DNA of 52,740 nt, from positions 1 through 52,740 of IMG/VR virus record IMGVR_UViG_3300036861_000578. One strand, given 5' to 3'. The notes under the pieces were generated by a model, which worked only from the letters and a program-made list of their open reading frames with translations, did not search any database and was not told the origin of the DNA. Below are positions 7,962 to 16,431 of this stretch, in pieces. Positions within the stretch are counted from its first letter, which is position 1. Every line of letters begins with the position of its first letter. Both the position numbers and the translations under genes were made by a program. This DNA comes from a virus.

Positions 7962-9219
7962 GGTCTGCGGTGGCTGCGGCGCCGACCAACTCGAACCCTT
8001 CCTCGACCTCGACAAGACCCCCCTCGCCGACCGGTTCCCCGCCACCGAAGATGAACCGGAGCCGACATTCCCGCTTGAGTTGGCGGTGTGCCGGTCATGC
8101 TGGTTGGTGCAGCTTCTGGAGGTCGTCGACGACGATCTGCTGTTCGGGGCCGACTACGGGTTCTACTCGGGTACGTCGCCGTCGAAGGTCGCCGAGCACG
8201 AGGCACTCGCCGCTGAGCTGCTGACCGCGTACCCGGACCAGGCGAAGCGGCTGACGGTCGAGGTCGGCTGCAACGACGGCGACCTGCTGCGCCACTTCAA
8301 GGCGGCTGGTTGTGACACCTTCGGGGTCGATCCTGCGAAGGGACCTGTAGAAGTCGCTCGCGACCGAGGGCTCGACGTGGCCCTGGGAGCGTTTGGGCGC
8401 CACTCGTCCATGGCACGCGCTATGGCCGGCAAAGCTGGGCTGGTCATCGCCCGGAACGTCGCCGCGCACGTCGCCGACCTCGACGACTTCTTCGGCGGCA
8501 TCCATGATCTGCTCGCCCCCGACGGTGTCGCCGTGGTCGAGGTGCAGTACCTGCCGGACCTGCTGCTCGGCAATCAGTTCGACCACGTCTACCACGAGCA
8601 CCGGTTCTACTTCTCGGCCGGGTCGCTGAGTGAAATCCTCAGCCGGCATGGCCTCTGGGCCTATGACGTGCAGCACACACAAGCCCAAGGTGGCAGCGTG
8701 CGGATTGCCGCCGGGAAAGCCCACGGGCATGGTGACGCGTGGGTGAATTACTGGCGTCAGGAATCGTGGCTGCGAAACCAGACCGCCTACGAGAACTTCC
8801 AGGGCCGCACCGAATACCTCCGATCCCGCCTGCTCGACCTGCTCGACGAGGTGCTGAACCCGGGCGCCACGATCGCCGGGTACGGCGCGACGGCGAAGTC
8901 GACGACGCTGTTGAACTGGTGCGGGATTGGTCGGCCGATCCTGCCGTACATCGAGGACACCACCCCGACGAAGATCGGCCGGTACTCCCCAGGGATGCGG
9001 ATCCCGATCGTCGCACCACCCAAACAAGATGACATCAAGCGGATTTGGCCCTTTGGACCGGGGCAGGTGGTAGAGGTCACCGGGCTAGACCACGCCTATC
9101 CGGATGTGTACCTCCTCCTGCTCTGGAACGACCTGGCGGGCGTCCTACGCCGCGAGCGTGAGTTCCTCGACCGGGGCGGCCGGTTCCTGGTCCCGATTCC
9201 GGTCCCGGTGCTGCTGTGA
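7951..9219 (+). CDS. NDP-sugar C-methyltransferase (SAM-dependent)
   Basis: 422 residues with the three-part layout of the TylCIII/NovU-like sugar C-methyltransferases. Zinc-binding N-terminus: Cys6, Cys9, Cys47, Cys50. SAM-binding Rossmann motif: LTVEVGCNDGDLL, about 101-113. C-terminal domain: IAGYGATAKSTTLLNW near 308. These enzymes add a methyl branch to a 4-keto-6-deoxyhexose. The GDP-mannose dehydratase encoded nearby would make such a keto sugar, so the two probably act in sequence. Ends in a GTGA overlap with the next ORF. Confidence 0.88.
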   Translation: MRREVCGGCGADQLEPFLDLDKTPLADRFPATEDEPEPTFPLELAVCRSCWLVQLLEVVDDDLLFGADYGFYSGTSPSKVAEHEALAAELLTAYPDQAKRLTVEVGCNDGDLLRHFKAAGCDTFGVDPAKGPVEVARDRGLDVALGAFGRHSSMARAMAGKAGLVIARNVAAHVADLDDFFGGIHDLLAPDGVAVVEVQYLPDLLLGNQFDHVYHEHRFYFSAGSLSEILSRHGLWAYDVQHTQAQGGSVRIAAGKAHGHGDAWVNYWRQESWLRNQTAYENFQGRTEYLRSRLLDLLDEVLNPGATIAGYGATAKSTTLLNWCGIGRPILPYIEDTTPTKIGRYSPGMRIPIVAPPKQDDIKRIWPFGPGQVVEVTGLDHAYPDVYLLLLWNDLAGVLRREREFLDRGGRFLVPIPVPVLL

Positions 9220-9461
9220 CCCGCTACCGGATCCCGGTCGCGGTCGAGGTGCTGGTGGCACCCAACCTGGAACTGCCGCGCGGGATGCTGATCGCCGCTA
9301 CCGGCGAGCCAGATCGTTATGGGGTGTGTCTGGTCGAGGTCGAAGACGACGATGCCCCGGCGGACCTTGAAGGGAAGACACTCTCGCCGACGTTCACGAA
9401 GAACTCCGTCACGGGCGAAGTGACCATCGCCGACTATGGCGAGCCGGTGAACTACCCATGA
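9216..9461 (+). CDS. Small unknown protein between sugar genes
   Basis: 81 residues, GTG start overlapping the methyltransferase stop and ATGA overlap with the dehydratase. Mostly beta-type sequence (VAVEVLVAPNLELP, YGVCLVEVEDDDAP, EVTIADYGEPV). No family recognised. Tight coupling on both sides suggests it belongs to the sugar pathway or modifies its products. Confidence 0.6.
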   Translation: MTRYRIPVAVEVLVAPNLELPRGMLIAATGEPDRYGVCLVEVEDDDAPADLEGKTLSPTFTKNSVTGEVTIADYGEPVNYP

Positions 9462-10411
9462 GAGCCCTCATCACGGGCGTCACCGGCCAGGACGGCTCCT
9501 ACCTGGCCGAGCAGCTCACCGCGGATGGCCATGACGTGTTCGGGCTGGTCCGTGGCCAGGCGAACTTGAAACGCGGATGGATTCAGCAGTTGGTGCCTTC
9601 CCTCCAGTTGCTGGATGGCGACCTGCTCGACCAGTCGTCTCTGGTGGACGCCCTCCAGGCCACCAAGCCCGACGTGGTGTTCAACCTCGGCGCGGTCACC
9701 TATGTCGGCATGAGCTGGCAGCAGCCGACGCTGATGACGGAGGTCACCGGCCTCGGCGTGCTGCGGCTGCTGGAGGCGATCCGGCAGGTCGACCCGGCCA
9801 TCCGTCTGGTCCAGGCCAGCTCGAGCGAGATGTTCGGCAGCGCGCCGGCGCCGCAGAACGAGCTGACACCGTTCCGGCCCCGCTCGCCGTACGGGGTCGC
9901 CAAGGCGTTCGCGCACCATACAACCGTCAACTACCGCGAGTCCTACGGGCTGCACGCGTCCACGGCGATCATGTTCAACCATGAGAGCCCGCGGCGCGGG
10001 GAGGAGTTCGTCACCCGCAAGATTACCCGCGCGGTCGCCCGAATCGCCGCCGGCCAGCAAACCGAACTCGGCCTCGGTAACCTCGACGCCCGCCGCGACT
10101 GGGGCTGGGCCCCCGACTATGTGACGGCGCTGCCGCTGATCGCCGAACAGGATCGCCCTGGTGACTATGTCCTAGCAACTGGGGAATCCCACACCGTTCG
10201 GGAGCTCGTCGAGGTCGCATTCGGGCGGGCCGCGCTGAATTGGCGCGACCATATCCGGCTCGACCTCGCGGCCTGCCGACCTGCCGACGTTGCCCATCTG
10301 CAGGGCAATCCGATGTACGCGGCGAAGCAGCTGGGTTGGCAAGCCACGGCCCGGTTCCGCGGAATCGTCGAGTGGCTGGTCGCCCACGACCTGCAGCAGC
10401 TGGCAGCGTGA
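9458..10411 (+). CDS. gmd: GDP-mannose 4,6-dehydratase
   Basis: Converts GDP-D-mannose to GDP-4-keto-6-deoxymannose, using bound NADP. Extended SDR fold: nucleotide motif GVTGQDGSYL at 7-16; active-site Ser122/Glu124 in SSSEMFG; Tyr145 and Lys149 in SPYGVAK; diagnostic NHESPRRGEEFVTRKIT near 174 and LGNLDARRDWGWAPDYV near 200. 317 residues, slightly shorter than cellular enzymes. No 4-reductase gene is visible, so the keto sugar would be used directly, methylated, or reduced by host enzymes. Coupled to the next glycosyltransferase by GTGA. Confidence 0.93.
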   Translation: MRALITGVTGQDGSYLAEQLTADGHDVFGLVRGQANLKRGWIQQLVPSLQLLDGDLLDQSSLVDALQATKPDVVFNLGAVTYVGMSWQQPTLMTEVTGLGVLRLLEAIRQVDPAIRLVQASSSEMFGSAPAPQNELTPFRPRSPYGVAKAFAHHTTVNYRESYGLHASTAIMFNHESPRRGEEFVTRKITRAVARIAAGQQTELGLGNLDARRDWGWAPDYVTALPLIAEQDRPGDYVLATGESHTVRELVEVAFGRAALNWRDHIRLDLAACRPADVAHLQGNPMYAAKQLGWQATARFRGIVEWLVAHDLQQLAA

Positions 10412-11127
10412 CCGCCCCCGGCCCGGCGGTCACCTGCCTCCTGACTGCCCACATGAAGCCCTACCTCCGCGACGCGCTCGAATCGGCGGTCAACCAGACC
10501 CGGCAGGATATCCACATCCTGGTGGTCGACTCGGGCCGGTGGCGCGGCCAGCCAGGGCGCGAGTCGAAGCTGATGGCCCGCATCCACCGCGACTACGCCA
10601 AGTATCCGCTGGTCGAGTGGACGTTCACCGACGAGGGCCCGGACCTGAAGCAGATGGCGTGTCCGGTGGCGCTGGCCACCAACAATGCCATCCGTGCCGG
10701 GCTGGTCCGCGGCCGGTACATGTGCACCTTCTACGACGACGACCGGTACCTGCCGACATTTATGGAGCGGATGGCCGGCTACCTCGACCAGTTCCCCCAG
10801 GTCGGCGCGGTCTGGTGCTCGCAACTGCTCACCGTCGTCGCTCCGGACGGCACCGAGACGGAGGTCGGCCTGCGGCCAGCGACCGACGTCAAGTACGGCG
10901 CGTCGATGGACTGCCGCGTGGATGGCGGCCAGGTGATGTGGCGGACCGCCCTGCTCGACGAGATTGGCGACCCGTGGCTGCCGGAAGCGCCGCAGACCTG
11001 CTACCACTCCGACGGGATCTTCCTCGACAAGCTCGGCAGCGTCTGCGGGATGGTCCCCCCGATTCCCGAGGTGCTGTGCGTGCATCGGTACACGCCGCTG
11101 TCGACCTACTCGCCCTCGCCCGTCTGA
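10408..11127 (+). CDS. Glycosyltransferase family 2-like protein
   Basis: 239 residues from a GTG overlapping the dehydratase stop. GT-A fold signals: VTCLLTAHMKPYLRDALESA at the N-terminus, ILVVDSG near 37-43, and the metal-binding DDD (110-112) in CTFYDDDRYLP. CYHSDGIFLDKLG near 197 is a likely acceptor-side acidic motif. As last enzyme of the cassette it may transfer the deoxy sugar to a virion component. The acceptor cannot be told from sequence. Confidence 0.82.
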   Translation: MTAPGPAVTCLLTAHMKPYLRDALESAVNQTRQDIHILVVDSGRWRGQPGRESKLMARIHRDYAKYPLVEWTFTDEGPDLKQMACPVALATNNAIRAGLVRGRYMCTFYDDDRYLPTFMERMAGYLDQFPQVGAVWCSQLLTVVAPDGTETEVGLRPATDVKYGASMDCRVDGGQVMWRTALLDEIGDPWLPEAPQTCYHSDGIFLDKLGSVCGMVPPIPEVLCVHRYTPLSTYSPSPV

Positions 11128-11131
11128 GGAT

Positions 11132-11173
11132 ATGGCCAAGCGCGGCCCCGGCCGCCCCCGCAAGTCGGAGTAG
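11132..11173 (+). CDS. 13-residue AT-hook-like micropeptide (tentative)
   Basis: ATG to TAG encoding MAKRGPGRPRKSE. It is nearly all AT-hook core and close to the tail of the 7435 gene (KRGPGRPPK). A GAGGA lies immediately upstream, but the spacing (1 nt) is poor. It may be a real peptide or the leftover end of a duplicated 7435-like gene. Confidence 0.3.
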   Translation: MAKRGPGRPRKSE

Positions 11174-11281
11174 GAGGGGCCGGCCCGGCGACCCATCCCG
11201 CGACGCGGGTTGGAGGCTGACCACCCTTTCGCCAGGCCGGCTCAGTCGGCCTATACCCACCACTACGGAAGGTCATATCTG

Positions 11282-13390
11282 ATGCCGCTGGCCGCAGAAA
11301 ACTTCGTCCAGGAAAACTCCGGGGTCATCTCCACCCCCGGCACGTCCTGTGTGGTCAGCGTCCCATCCGGTACCACCGATGGGAACACGGTGCTTATCGT
11401 CCTCAAGTCCTCAATGGGACCAACGGCGCCCGCCGGGTTCGCGGAGGATAAGGCCGTCGGCAGTTTCCTGCGTGTGTACCGCAAGTCCGAGGTCGCCGCG
11501 GGAGAGACCTCCTGGACGTTCACGACGGCCTCCAACAGCCTTTTCGACTGGTACGTCGCGGAGGTGTCAGGTATCGGCCTGGTGGAGCCGCTGGACGCTT
11601 CAGCGTCGACCGTCGCTGCCCCGGCGGCGAACGGCGGCACCGTCACCAGTGGCACGGCGCCGTTGAACGCATCGCTTAACACAGTGGTGCTCGCGGCGTT
11701 CGGCTCAGCCTCAATCGCCGGTGATACACACTCCTGGAGTGGCTACACCAACGGCTTCGACGAGGTCGTTGATATCGGGCCGTCCCCGGTATCGGGGTTC
11801 CAACTCGCGGTGGCGCGGAAGTTCGTCACCGGTCAGACCGACCAGTTCGAGTGCACCGCGACGTTTGCCACCTCCGGAAGTACCACCAGCGCCGATACGC
11901 TCCTGGTGGCGTACCGGGCGGCCGATTCCCCGATCGCGGCACCGCTCGCGATGCTGGCCGGGTTCGAGTGGGGGACCCACGGTGGCATCACCGCCACCAC
12001 CGGCGACACCGCCATGCTCGGCAACCCAATCGTCACCACGGGCACCTGGGACACGAACTATCTGATCCAGGCTGGCTCGGCGCGGAATTCGGGCTACGGA
12101 CTCCGCATCGTGCAGTCTGCGGCAGCGACGGCGGTCCGTTTGGGGAACCTCGCTGGCGGGTCGGCCTCCTGCGGGTTCAACGTGCGGGTGGTGTCGGCGT
12201 CCGGCACGGTCTCGGTCGCCTACATCGCCACCAACATCGGCAGCGTCCTTGCCCAACTGCTCTACGACACCTCCACCAGCAAGTTCGGCGTCAGGTGCGG
12301 CAGCACCGGCACGGTGTCGTGGCAGCCTGGCACCACTGCGATCAACACCTGGGTATGGGTCGACCTGCGGGTCAAGGTCAACATCTCCACCTGGCACGCA
12401 GAGTGGCGGTTGGAGACCGCCACCGACACCTACACCGACCAGACCGCCGCCGATTTGAGTGGGCAGTCCCCGGCCACGGTCTCCTTGTTGACCCTCGGCA
12501 ACGCCAACGCCCAGACGATGACCGCTGACTACGACGACGTGGTTTTGTCCCGCTACTACGTCGCCTATCCGCTCGGCCCCCACCAGATCCGGCTGCTGAC
12601 CGTTGACCCGGCCGGCACCCCGACCGTGTCCGGCACCAGCACGAACTTCTCGGTGTTCACCGCCAATGGCACGCTCGGCGCATGGAACGCGACCAACGCC
12701 CGTGACGCGGTCGATGAGGTTCCCCCGACCGTCTCGGCGTCGGCTGATGGGGTGTGCCAGACCGCCGTCGCAGCCAATGACTACATCGAGTTCCCCATGG
12801 CCGCCCCGACGGTCGCCGCCGACGAGATCATCGCCGGGGTGCGGGAGTTGGCGGCGATGTGGGGCGGCACCGGCACCGGCACCGGCACCGTCGGCATCCG
12901 CGGCTGGGACGGCACCACCGAAACCATTCTGGTCGCGGCCAGCGTCTCCTATGACGCGGGCAGCCCCACCGCGTACTCCACGACCGAGCCGCGCTGGCAA
13001 TGCGCCATGTGGCCGTTCCCCACGGGCGGTTGGACCGAAGCCTTGCTGGCCGGCGCCGCGCTCCGGTTCGGGTTCTCCACCGACGCAACCCCCGATATGG
13101 GCTGCGATGCGCTCTACCTGGAGTACGCGGCCCGCAAGACAGTCACCTCCGCGCAGTTCGGCGATCTAGTCGCCTCGGCCAGCAACCCCAACACCGCCGG
13201 GATCCGATCGATCACAACCACCCCACCCGCCGGCTACGACGCGACCCTGCACTATGAGGAGAGCGGCAGCCCAACCGACGTGGCCACCCCCGGGGGGACG
13301 ACGACGGTCGAGGTGATCGACGCACCCGACGCACCCGCCGTCAATTACGTCGCCGCGTACCCGCCGCCCGAAGACATCTCCGACGCCTGA
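11282..13390 (+). CDS. Large beta-rich virion surface protein
   Basis: 702 residues; ATG 11282 has GGAAGG about 10 nt upstream. The N-terminal 220 residues form a beta-sandwich-like domain (SCVVSVPSG, NTVLIVLKSS, FDWYVAEVSG) resembling the starts of the proteins at 13390 and 14759. The middle (about 230-430, AGFEWGTHGGITATTG to TADYDDVVLSRY) resembles LamG/concanavalin folds. A short Gly-Thr run at about residues 526-534 comes from tandem GGCACC hexamers. The C-terminus is an extended Thr/Pro tail. Probably a head decoration or fibre protein, and a possible acceptor of the upstream sugar enzymes. No catalytic motif seen. Confidence 0.7.
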   Translation: MPLAAENFVQENSGVISTPGTSCVVSVPSGTTDGNTVLIVLKSSMGPTAPAGFAEDKAVGSFLRVYRKSEVAAGETSWTFTTASNSLFDWYVAEVSGIGLVEPLDASASTVAAPAANGGTVTSGTAPLNASLNTVVLAAFGSASIAGDTHSWSGYTNGFDEVVDIGPSPVSGFQLAVARKFVTGQTDQFECTATFATSGSTTSADTLLVAYRAADSPIAAPLAMLAGFEWGTHGGITATTGDTAMLGNPIVTTGTWDTNYLIQAGSARNSGYGLRIVQSAAATAVRLGNLAGGSASCGFNVRVVSASGTVSVAYIATNIGSVLAQLLYDTSTSKFGVRCGSTGTVSWQPGTTAINTWVWVDLRVKVNISTWHAEWRLETATDTYTDQTAADLSGQSPATVSLLTLGNANAQTMTADYDDVVLSRYYVAYPLGPHQIRLLTVDPAGTPTVSGTSTNFSVFTANGTLGAWNATNARDAVDEVPPTVSASADGVCQTAVAANDYIEFPMAAPTVAADEIIAGVRELAAMWGGTGTGTGTVGIRGWDGTTETILVAASVSYDAGSPTAYSTTEPRWQCAMWPFPTGGWTEALLAGAALRFGFSTDATPDMGCDALYLEYAARKTVTSAQFGDLVASASNPNTAGIRSITTTPPAGYDATLHYEESGSPTDVATPGGTTTVEVIDAPDAPAVNYVAAYPPPEDISDA

Positions 13391-14172
13391 TGCCACCTAC
13401 TGTTGTCGGGGTCTCCGCCAGTCCCGCCGCCAGCGCCTCCGCGATCACCCCAGCCTTCCCCGCCTCGCTCGCGGTCGACGATGTGCTGCTGGGGATCGGC
13501 GAATCGGTTGGTGGGGCGAACTTCCCCTCGATCGCCACCAACGGATTCGCCCACGTCTCCTCCGACGCGACTCCGGTCAGCCCGGTCGTCCAAGGGGTCA
13601 ACACCCAGCTCAGCGTGGTGTGGCGCCGCTACGACGGGGTGGTGACCGCGCATGCGTGGGGGGACTCCGGCGACCACAACATCGGCCGGTATATCGCGGT
13701 CCGTGGCTGCCCCACCACCGGCAACCCGTGGCACGTCGTCGCGGTCGCCAGCTCAGCGACCTCGAGCACCGCGGCATCGTGGCCGGGGCTGACCACCACG
13801 GTGGATGACTGCCTGATCCTGGAGATCCTGGCGACCGGCGCCGACATCAGCACCGCGCAGATCGCCAGTATCACCAACGGCGCCTACACCAGCATCACCG
13901 AGCAGATGGACAACGCGACCGCCCTCGGTGGCGGCGGGGTCATCATCTGCTACTCGGCGACCAAGGCCACCGCCGGCGCCACCGGCTCCAGCACCGGGAC
14001 GCTGACCACGGCGGCGACGAAGGCCTACATGACGATCGCGTTCGCGCCGGCCGCCGGCGGCGGGGTCGCGCCGCAACTGCTGCACCGCTCCCCACGCCCG
14101 GCTGAACAGGGCTCTCCCTACGGCCCGTACAGCCAGCCACACATGGCACCCCACATCCGCCCTGGAGGCTAG
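13390..14172 (+). CDS. Putative virion surface protein, paralogue-like
   Basis: 260 residues; start overlaps the previous stop by one base. Beta-sandwich pattern similar to the N-terminal parts of its neighbours: alternating Ala/Ser/Thr strands, GDHNIGRYIAVRG, TTTVDDCLILEILATG, and AYMTIAFAPAAGGG as closing strand. The last 30 residues (HRSPRPAEQGSPYGPYSQPH) are a flexible Pro-rich tail. Likely a structural or decoration protein. Confidence 0.65.
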   Translation: MPPTVVGVSASPAASASAITPAFPASLAVDDVLLGIGESVGGANFPSIATNGFAHVSSDATPVSPVVQGVNTQLSVVWRRYDGVVTAHAWGDSGDHNIGRYIAVRGCPTTGNPWHVVAVASSATSSTAASWPGLTTTVDDCLILEILATGADISTAQIASITNGAYTSITEQMDNATALGGGGVIICYSATKATAGATGSSTGTLTTAATKAYMTIAFAPAAGGGVAPQLLHRSPRPAEQGSPYGPYSQPHMAPHIRPGG

Positions 14173-14619
14173 ATGGCCCGCTACTCCGCTGCCTGGCGCT
14201 CGACCGGTGCCGGGTCGACCACCCTGCCTATCGGTGGGCTGATGGCGCAGGCCTCCACGCCGCTGTGGGTCGTCGAGGTCTGGGTGACCAACACCACCAC
14301 CACCGCGTTTTCTTGTGGCTTGCGCAAGATCACCGTTGTTGGCACGCCCGGTGCCGCCAAGACAGTGTTCCCCGAGGAGAACGACACAGTCACCCTCAAG
14401 GGCGACCCTCGTGACACCTGGACAGTGGCTCCAACGATGACGGGCACCGCTGAGGGCTACCGAAATGCCGCTGTTGGCGCATCAATCGGGTCGGGTGACG
14501 TGTGGACCTTCGGCGGCCGAGGTCTCTATATCCCCCCCGGGACGGGGAACGGTATCGGCGTCATACCGCTCACCGGCGCCGGCCAGATCTCCGATCTGAC
14601 GTTCGTTTGGGACGCCTAG
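14173..14619 (+). CDS. Small beta-rich structural protein
   Basis: 148 residues starting 1 nt after the previous stop, with GGAGG upstream. Sequence is beta-strand-like (PLWVVEVWVTNTTTTAF, LYIPPGTGNGIGVIPL), typical of small phage structural proteins resembling jelly-rolls. No family assigned. Its place in the series suggests a head or fibre component. Confidence 0.6.
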   Translation: MARYSAAWRSTGAGSTTLPIGGLMAQASTPLWVVEVWVTNTTTTAFSCGLRKITVVGTPGAAKTVFPEENDTVTLKGDPRDTWTVAPTMTGTAEGYRNAAVGASIGSGDVWTFGGRGLYIPPGTGNGIGVIPLTGAGQISDLTFVWDA

Positions 14620-14625
14620 CCGCCC

Positions 14626-14754
14626 ATGGGCTGGGCATGGGCGGCCCTGGCCGTCGCCGGCCTGGTCGGGCTGCTATGGATCTGGCTGGCCCGACGGTTC
14701 GACCGGCTTGAAATCCTGATTTTTCGCGGCCCGCCGCCGCCAGCGGGAGGCTGA
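14626..14754 (+). CDS. 42-residue single-pass membrane protein
   Basis: ATG 14626 to TGA 14752-14754. Residues 3-23 are one hydrophobic helix (WAWAALAVAGLVGLLWIWLA), followed by a basic turn RRFDR and a Pro-rich end. It fits exactly between two structural genes. Unrecognised; perhaps membrane-bound during assembly or lysis. Confidence 0.5.
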   Translation: MGWAWAALAVAGLVGLLWIWLARRFDRLEILIFRGPPPPAGG

Positions 14755-14758
14755 GCCG

Positions 14759-16420
14759 ATGCCCAGAGTCCGCCGGGCCCCGACTAGGCCGCGGCTGCCG
14801 CGGGCACGGCTCGGGTCGCGGATCCTGCGGCCGGCGCCGGCCGCGCCATCCCGTACCGCCCCGGTCTTCTCGACCACCCGCGGGTCCGTGTCCGGCTCGA
14901 CCCAGGCGATCACGACCAGCTCGTTCACCCCTGCGGCGAATTCGATCCTGATTGCCTGGTCGTGGACGAGCACCGATGTCCGCGATGTCGTCACCGACTC
15001 CCTCGGCGGTGGCTGGACGGCGTTCCTGGGACGAGACTTCACCGAGGGTGGTGAGCGGTCCGGCTGGCAGGCGTCCTACCAACTCATCGGCGCGAGCCCC
15101 GCATCGCGGACGGTGACGTTCACCGCCAGCGCGGTCGACGACCACGGCGGCGGGGTCGAGGAATGGACCAGCCACGACGCCGCCAGCCCAATCGGCGCGA
15201 CCTCTGAGACGAGCTTCGCGCTGTCCAGCGCGGACCCGCGGACGCTCGCGCTGACCACGCTGAACGAGAACAGCTGGGTCATCGGCGGCCTATCCAACTG
15301 GGACAACACGTCCTGCTCGTCGGGTGACGGTGGTTCCACCGTCATCATCAACCAGTCGACCATCCCGCCCGGCGGCGGCGGCTGCTCAGCCCGCCGGTCG
15401 GCCGCGACCGCGGCACCCGGGTCGGTCACCCTGTCGATCAACCGGGCTGGGGTCGCCGAACGCGGCAACATCTGCGCGTTCGAGCTCAAGGGTGCGATTT
15501 CGGCTGGCGGCCCTCAGACGATCGCCGCCGATCAGGCGATTGAGACTGAGACCGCGCAGGCGGTCGGCAAACTCAAGACCGCCGCTGCAGCGCAGGCCAG
15601 TGAGACCGAGACTGCGCAGGCAGTTGCCGCCAGCAAGACCAGGGCCGCCATCCAAGCGACCGAAACCGAAACAGCGCAGATACTCGGGAAGCTCAAGACC
15701 CGCGCTGCAGCGCAGGCCAGTGAGACCGAGACCGCGCAGGCGATCACGGTCCGCAAGACAGTCGCCGTCGGGCAGGCAACCGAAACCGAAACCGGCCAGG
15801 CGGTCGCCGCCAGCGGCGTCCTTGGCCAAGCCGCCGAGACCGAGACCGCGCAGGCCCTCACGGCCCGTAAGGCAAAGGCGCTAGCGCAGACCATTGAGAC
15901 CGAGACGGCCCAGCCGATCACGGTCCTCAAAATCCGCAGCGTCGCGCAGGCCAGCGAGACGGAGACCAGCCAGGCCCTCGGCCGGACCAAGGTCAAAGCC
16001 GCCAGCCAAGCCATCGAGACCGAAACCGGCCAGCAGACCAGTAGCCGCAAGACCCGCAGCCTCGGCCAGGCCAGCGAGGCCGAGACCGCGCAGACGGTCC
16101 AGCCAAGCGGGCCCAAGCTCGTCGCGGTTGGCCAGGCCATCGAAACCGAAACTGCGCAGCCCCTTGGCAAGGCCAAAGTCAAGGCGCTCAGCCAGGCTGC
16201 CGAATCCGAAGCGGCGCAGACGCTGATCAGGCTGCGGGCCTATGGCGTCGCGCAGGCGCTTGAGCTAGAAACGGCGTTCGGGGTTGTGACCGGAGTCACC
16301 CCCAGCAGCCCCCCAGGGTTCGCCGCCGTCGGCGCCACCGCTGGTCGCGCCCAGACCGCTGGTATGTCCGGCAGCGTCATCGCAGAAAGCACAGAAGGAA
16401 CCGTCAGGGTCGGCGAGTAG
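14759..16420 (+). CDS. Fibre-like protein with 13 tandem QAxETETAQ repeats
   Basis: 553 residues. Residues 1-35 are basic and proline/arginine-rich. About 36-250 form a beta-sandwich-like domain related to the upstream surface proteins (FSTTRGSVSGSTQAITTSSF to NICAFELKGA). Residues 259-510 are 13 repeats of about 20 residues built on Q-A-x-E-T-E-T-A-Q followed by a variable basic half. The C-terminal 40 residues are a separate cap. The architecture suggests an anchored shaft with a tip. Repeat 12 is degenerate (AESEAAQ), 5 is short, 10 is long. Confidence 0.65.
   Translation: MPRVRRAPTRPRLPRARLGSRILRPAPAAPSRTAPVFSTTRGSVSGSTQAITTSSFTPAANSILIAWSWTSTDVRDVVTDSLGGGWTAFLGRDFTEGGERSGWQASYQLIGASPASRTVTFTASAVDDHGGGVEEWTSHDAASPIGATSETSFALSSADPRTLALTTLNENSWVIGGLSNWDNTSCSSGDGGSTVIINQSTIPPGGGGCSARRSAATAAPGSVTLSINRAGVAERGNICAFELKGAISAGGPQTIAADQAIETETAQAVGKLKTAAAAQASETETAQAVAASKTRAAIQATETETAQILGKLKTRAAAQASETETAQAITVRKTVAVGQATETETGQAVAASGVLGQAAETETAQALTARKAKALAQTIETETAQPITVLKIRSVAQASETETSQALGRTKVKAASQAIETETGQQTSSRKTRSLGQASEAETAQTVQPSGPKLVAVGQAIETETAQPLGKAKVKALSQAAESEAAQTLIRLRAYGVAQALELETAFGVVTGVTPSSPPGFAAVGATAGRAQTAGMSGSVIAESTEGTVRVGE
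15533..16287 (+). repeat. 13-copy coding repeat, about 60 bp period
   Basis: Direct repeats of about 60 nt, each containing a GAGACCGAGACCGCGCAG-like core, within the fibre-like gene. Third-position differences show an old, selected array rather than a fresh expansion. Copy number could change by slippage or recombination. Confidence 0.85.
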
Positions 16421-16431
16421 GAGAGGTCAAG

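Noticed and set aside
15533-16287. CRISPR-like regular repeats
   Set aside because: Repeats are in frame, diverge at third positions, have no constant spacer/repeat division, and encode a continuous protein.
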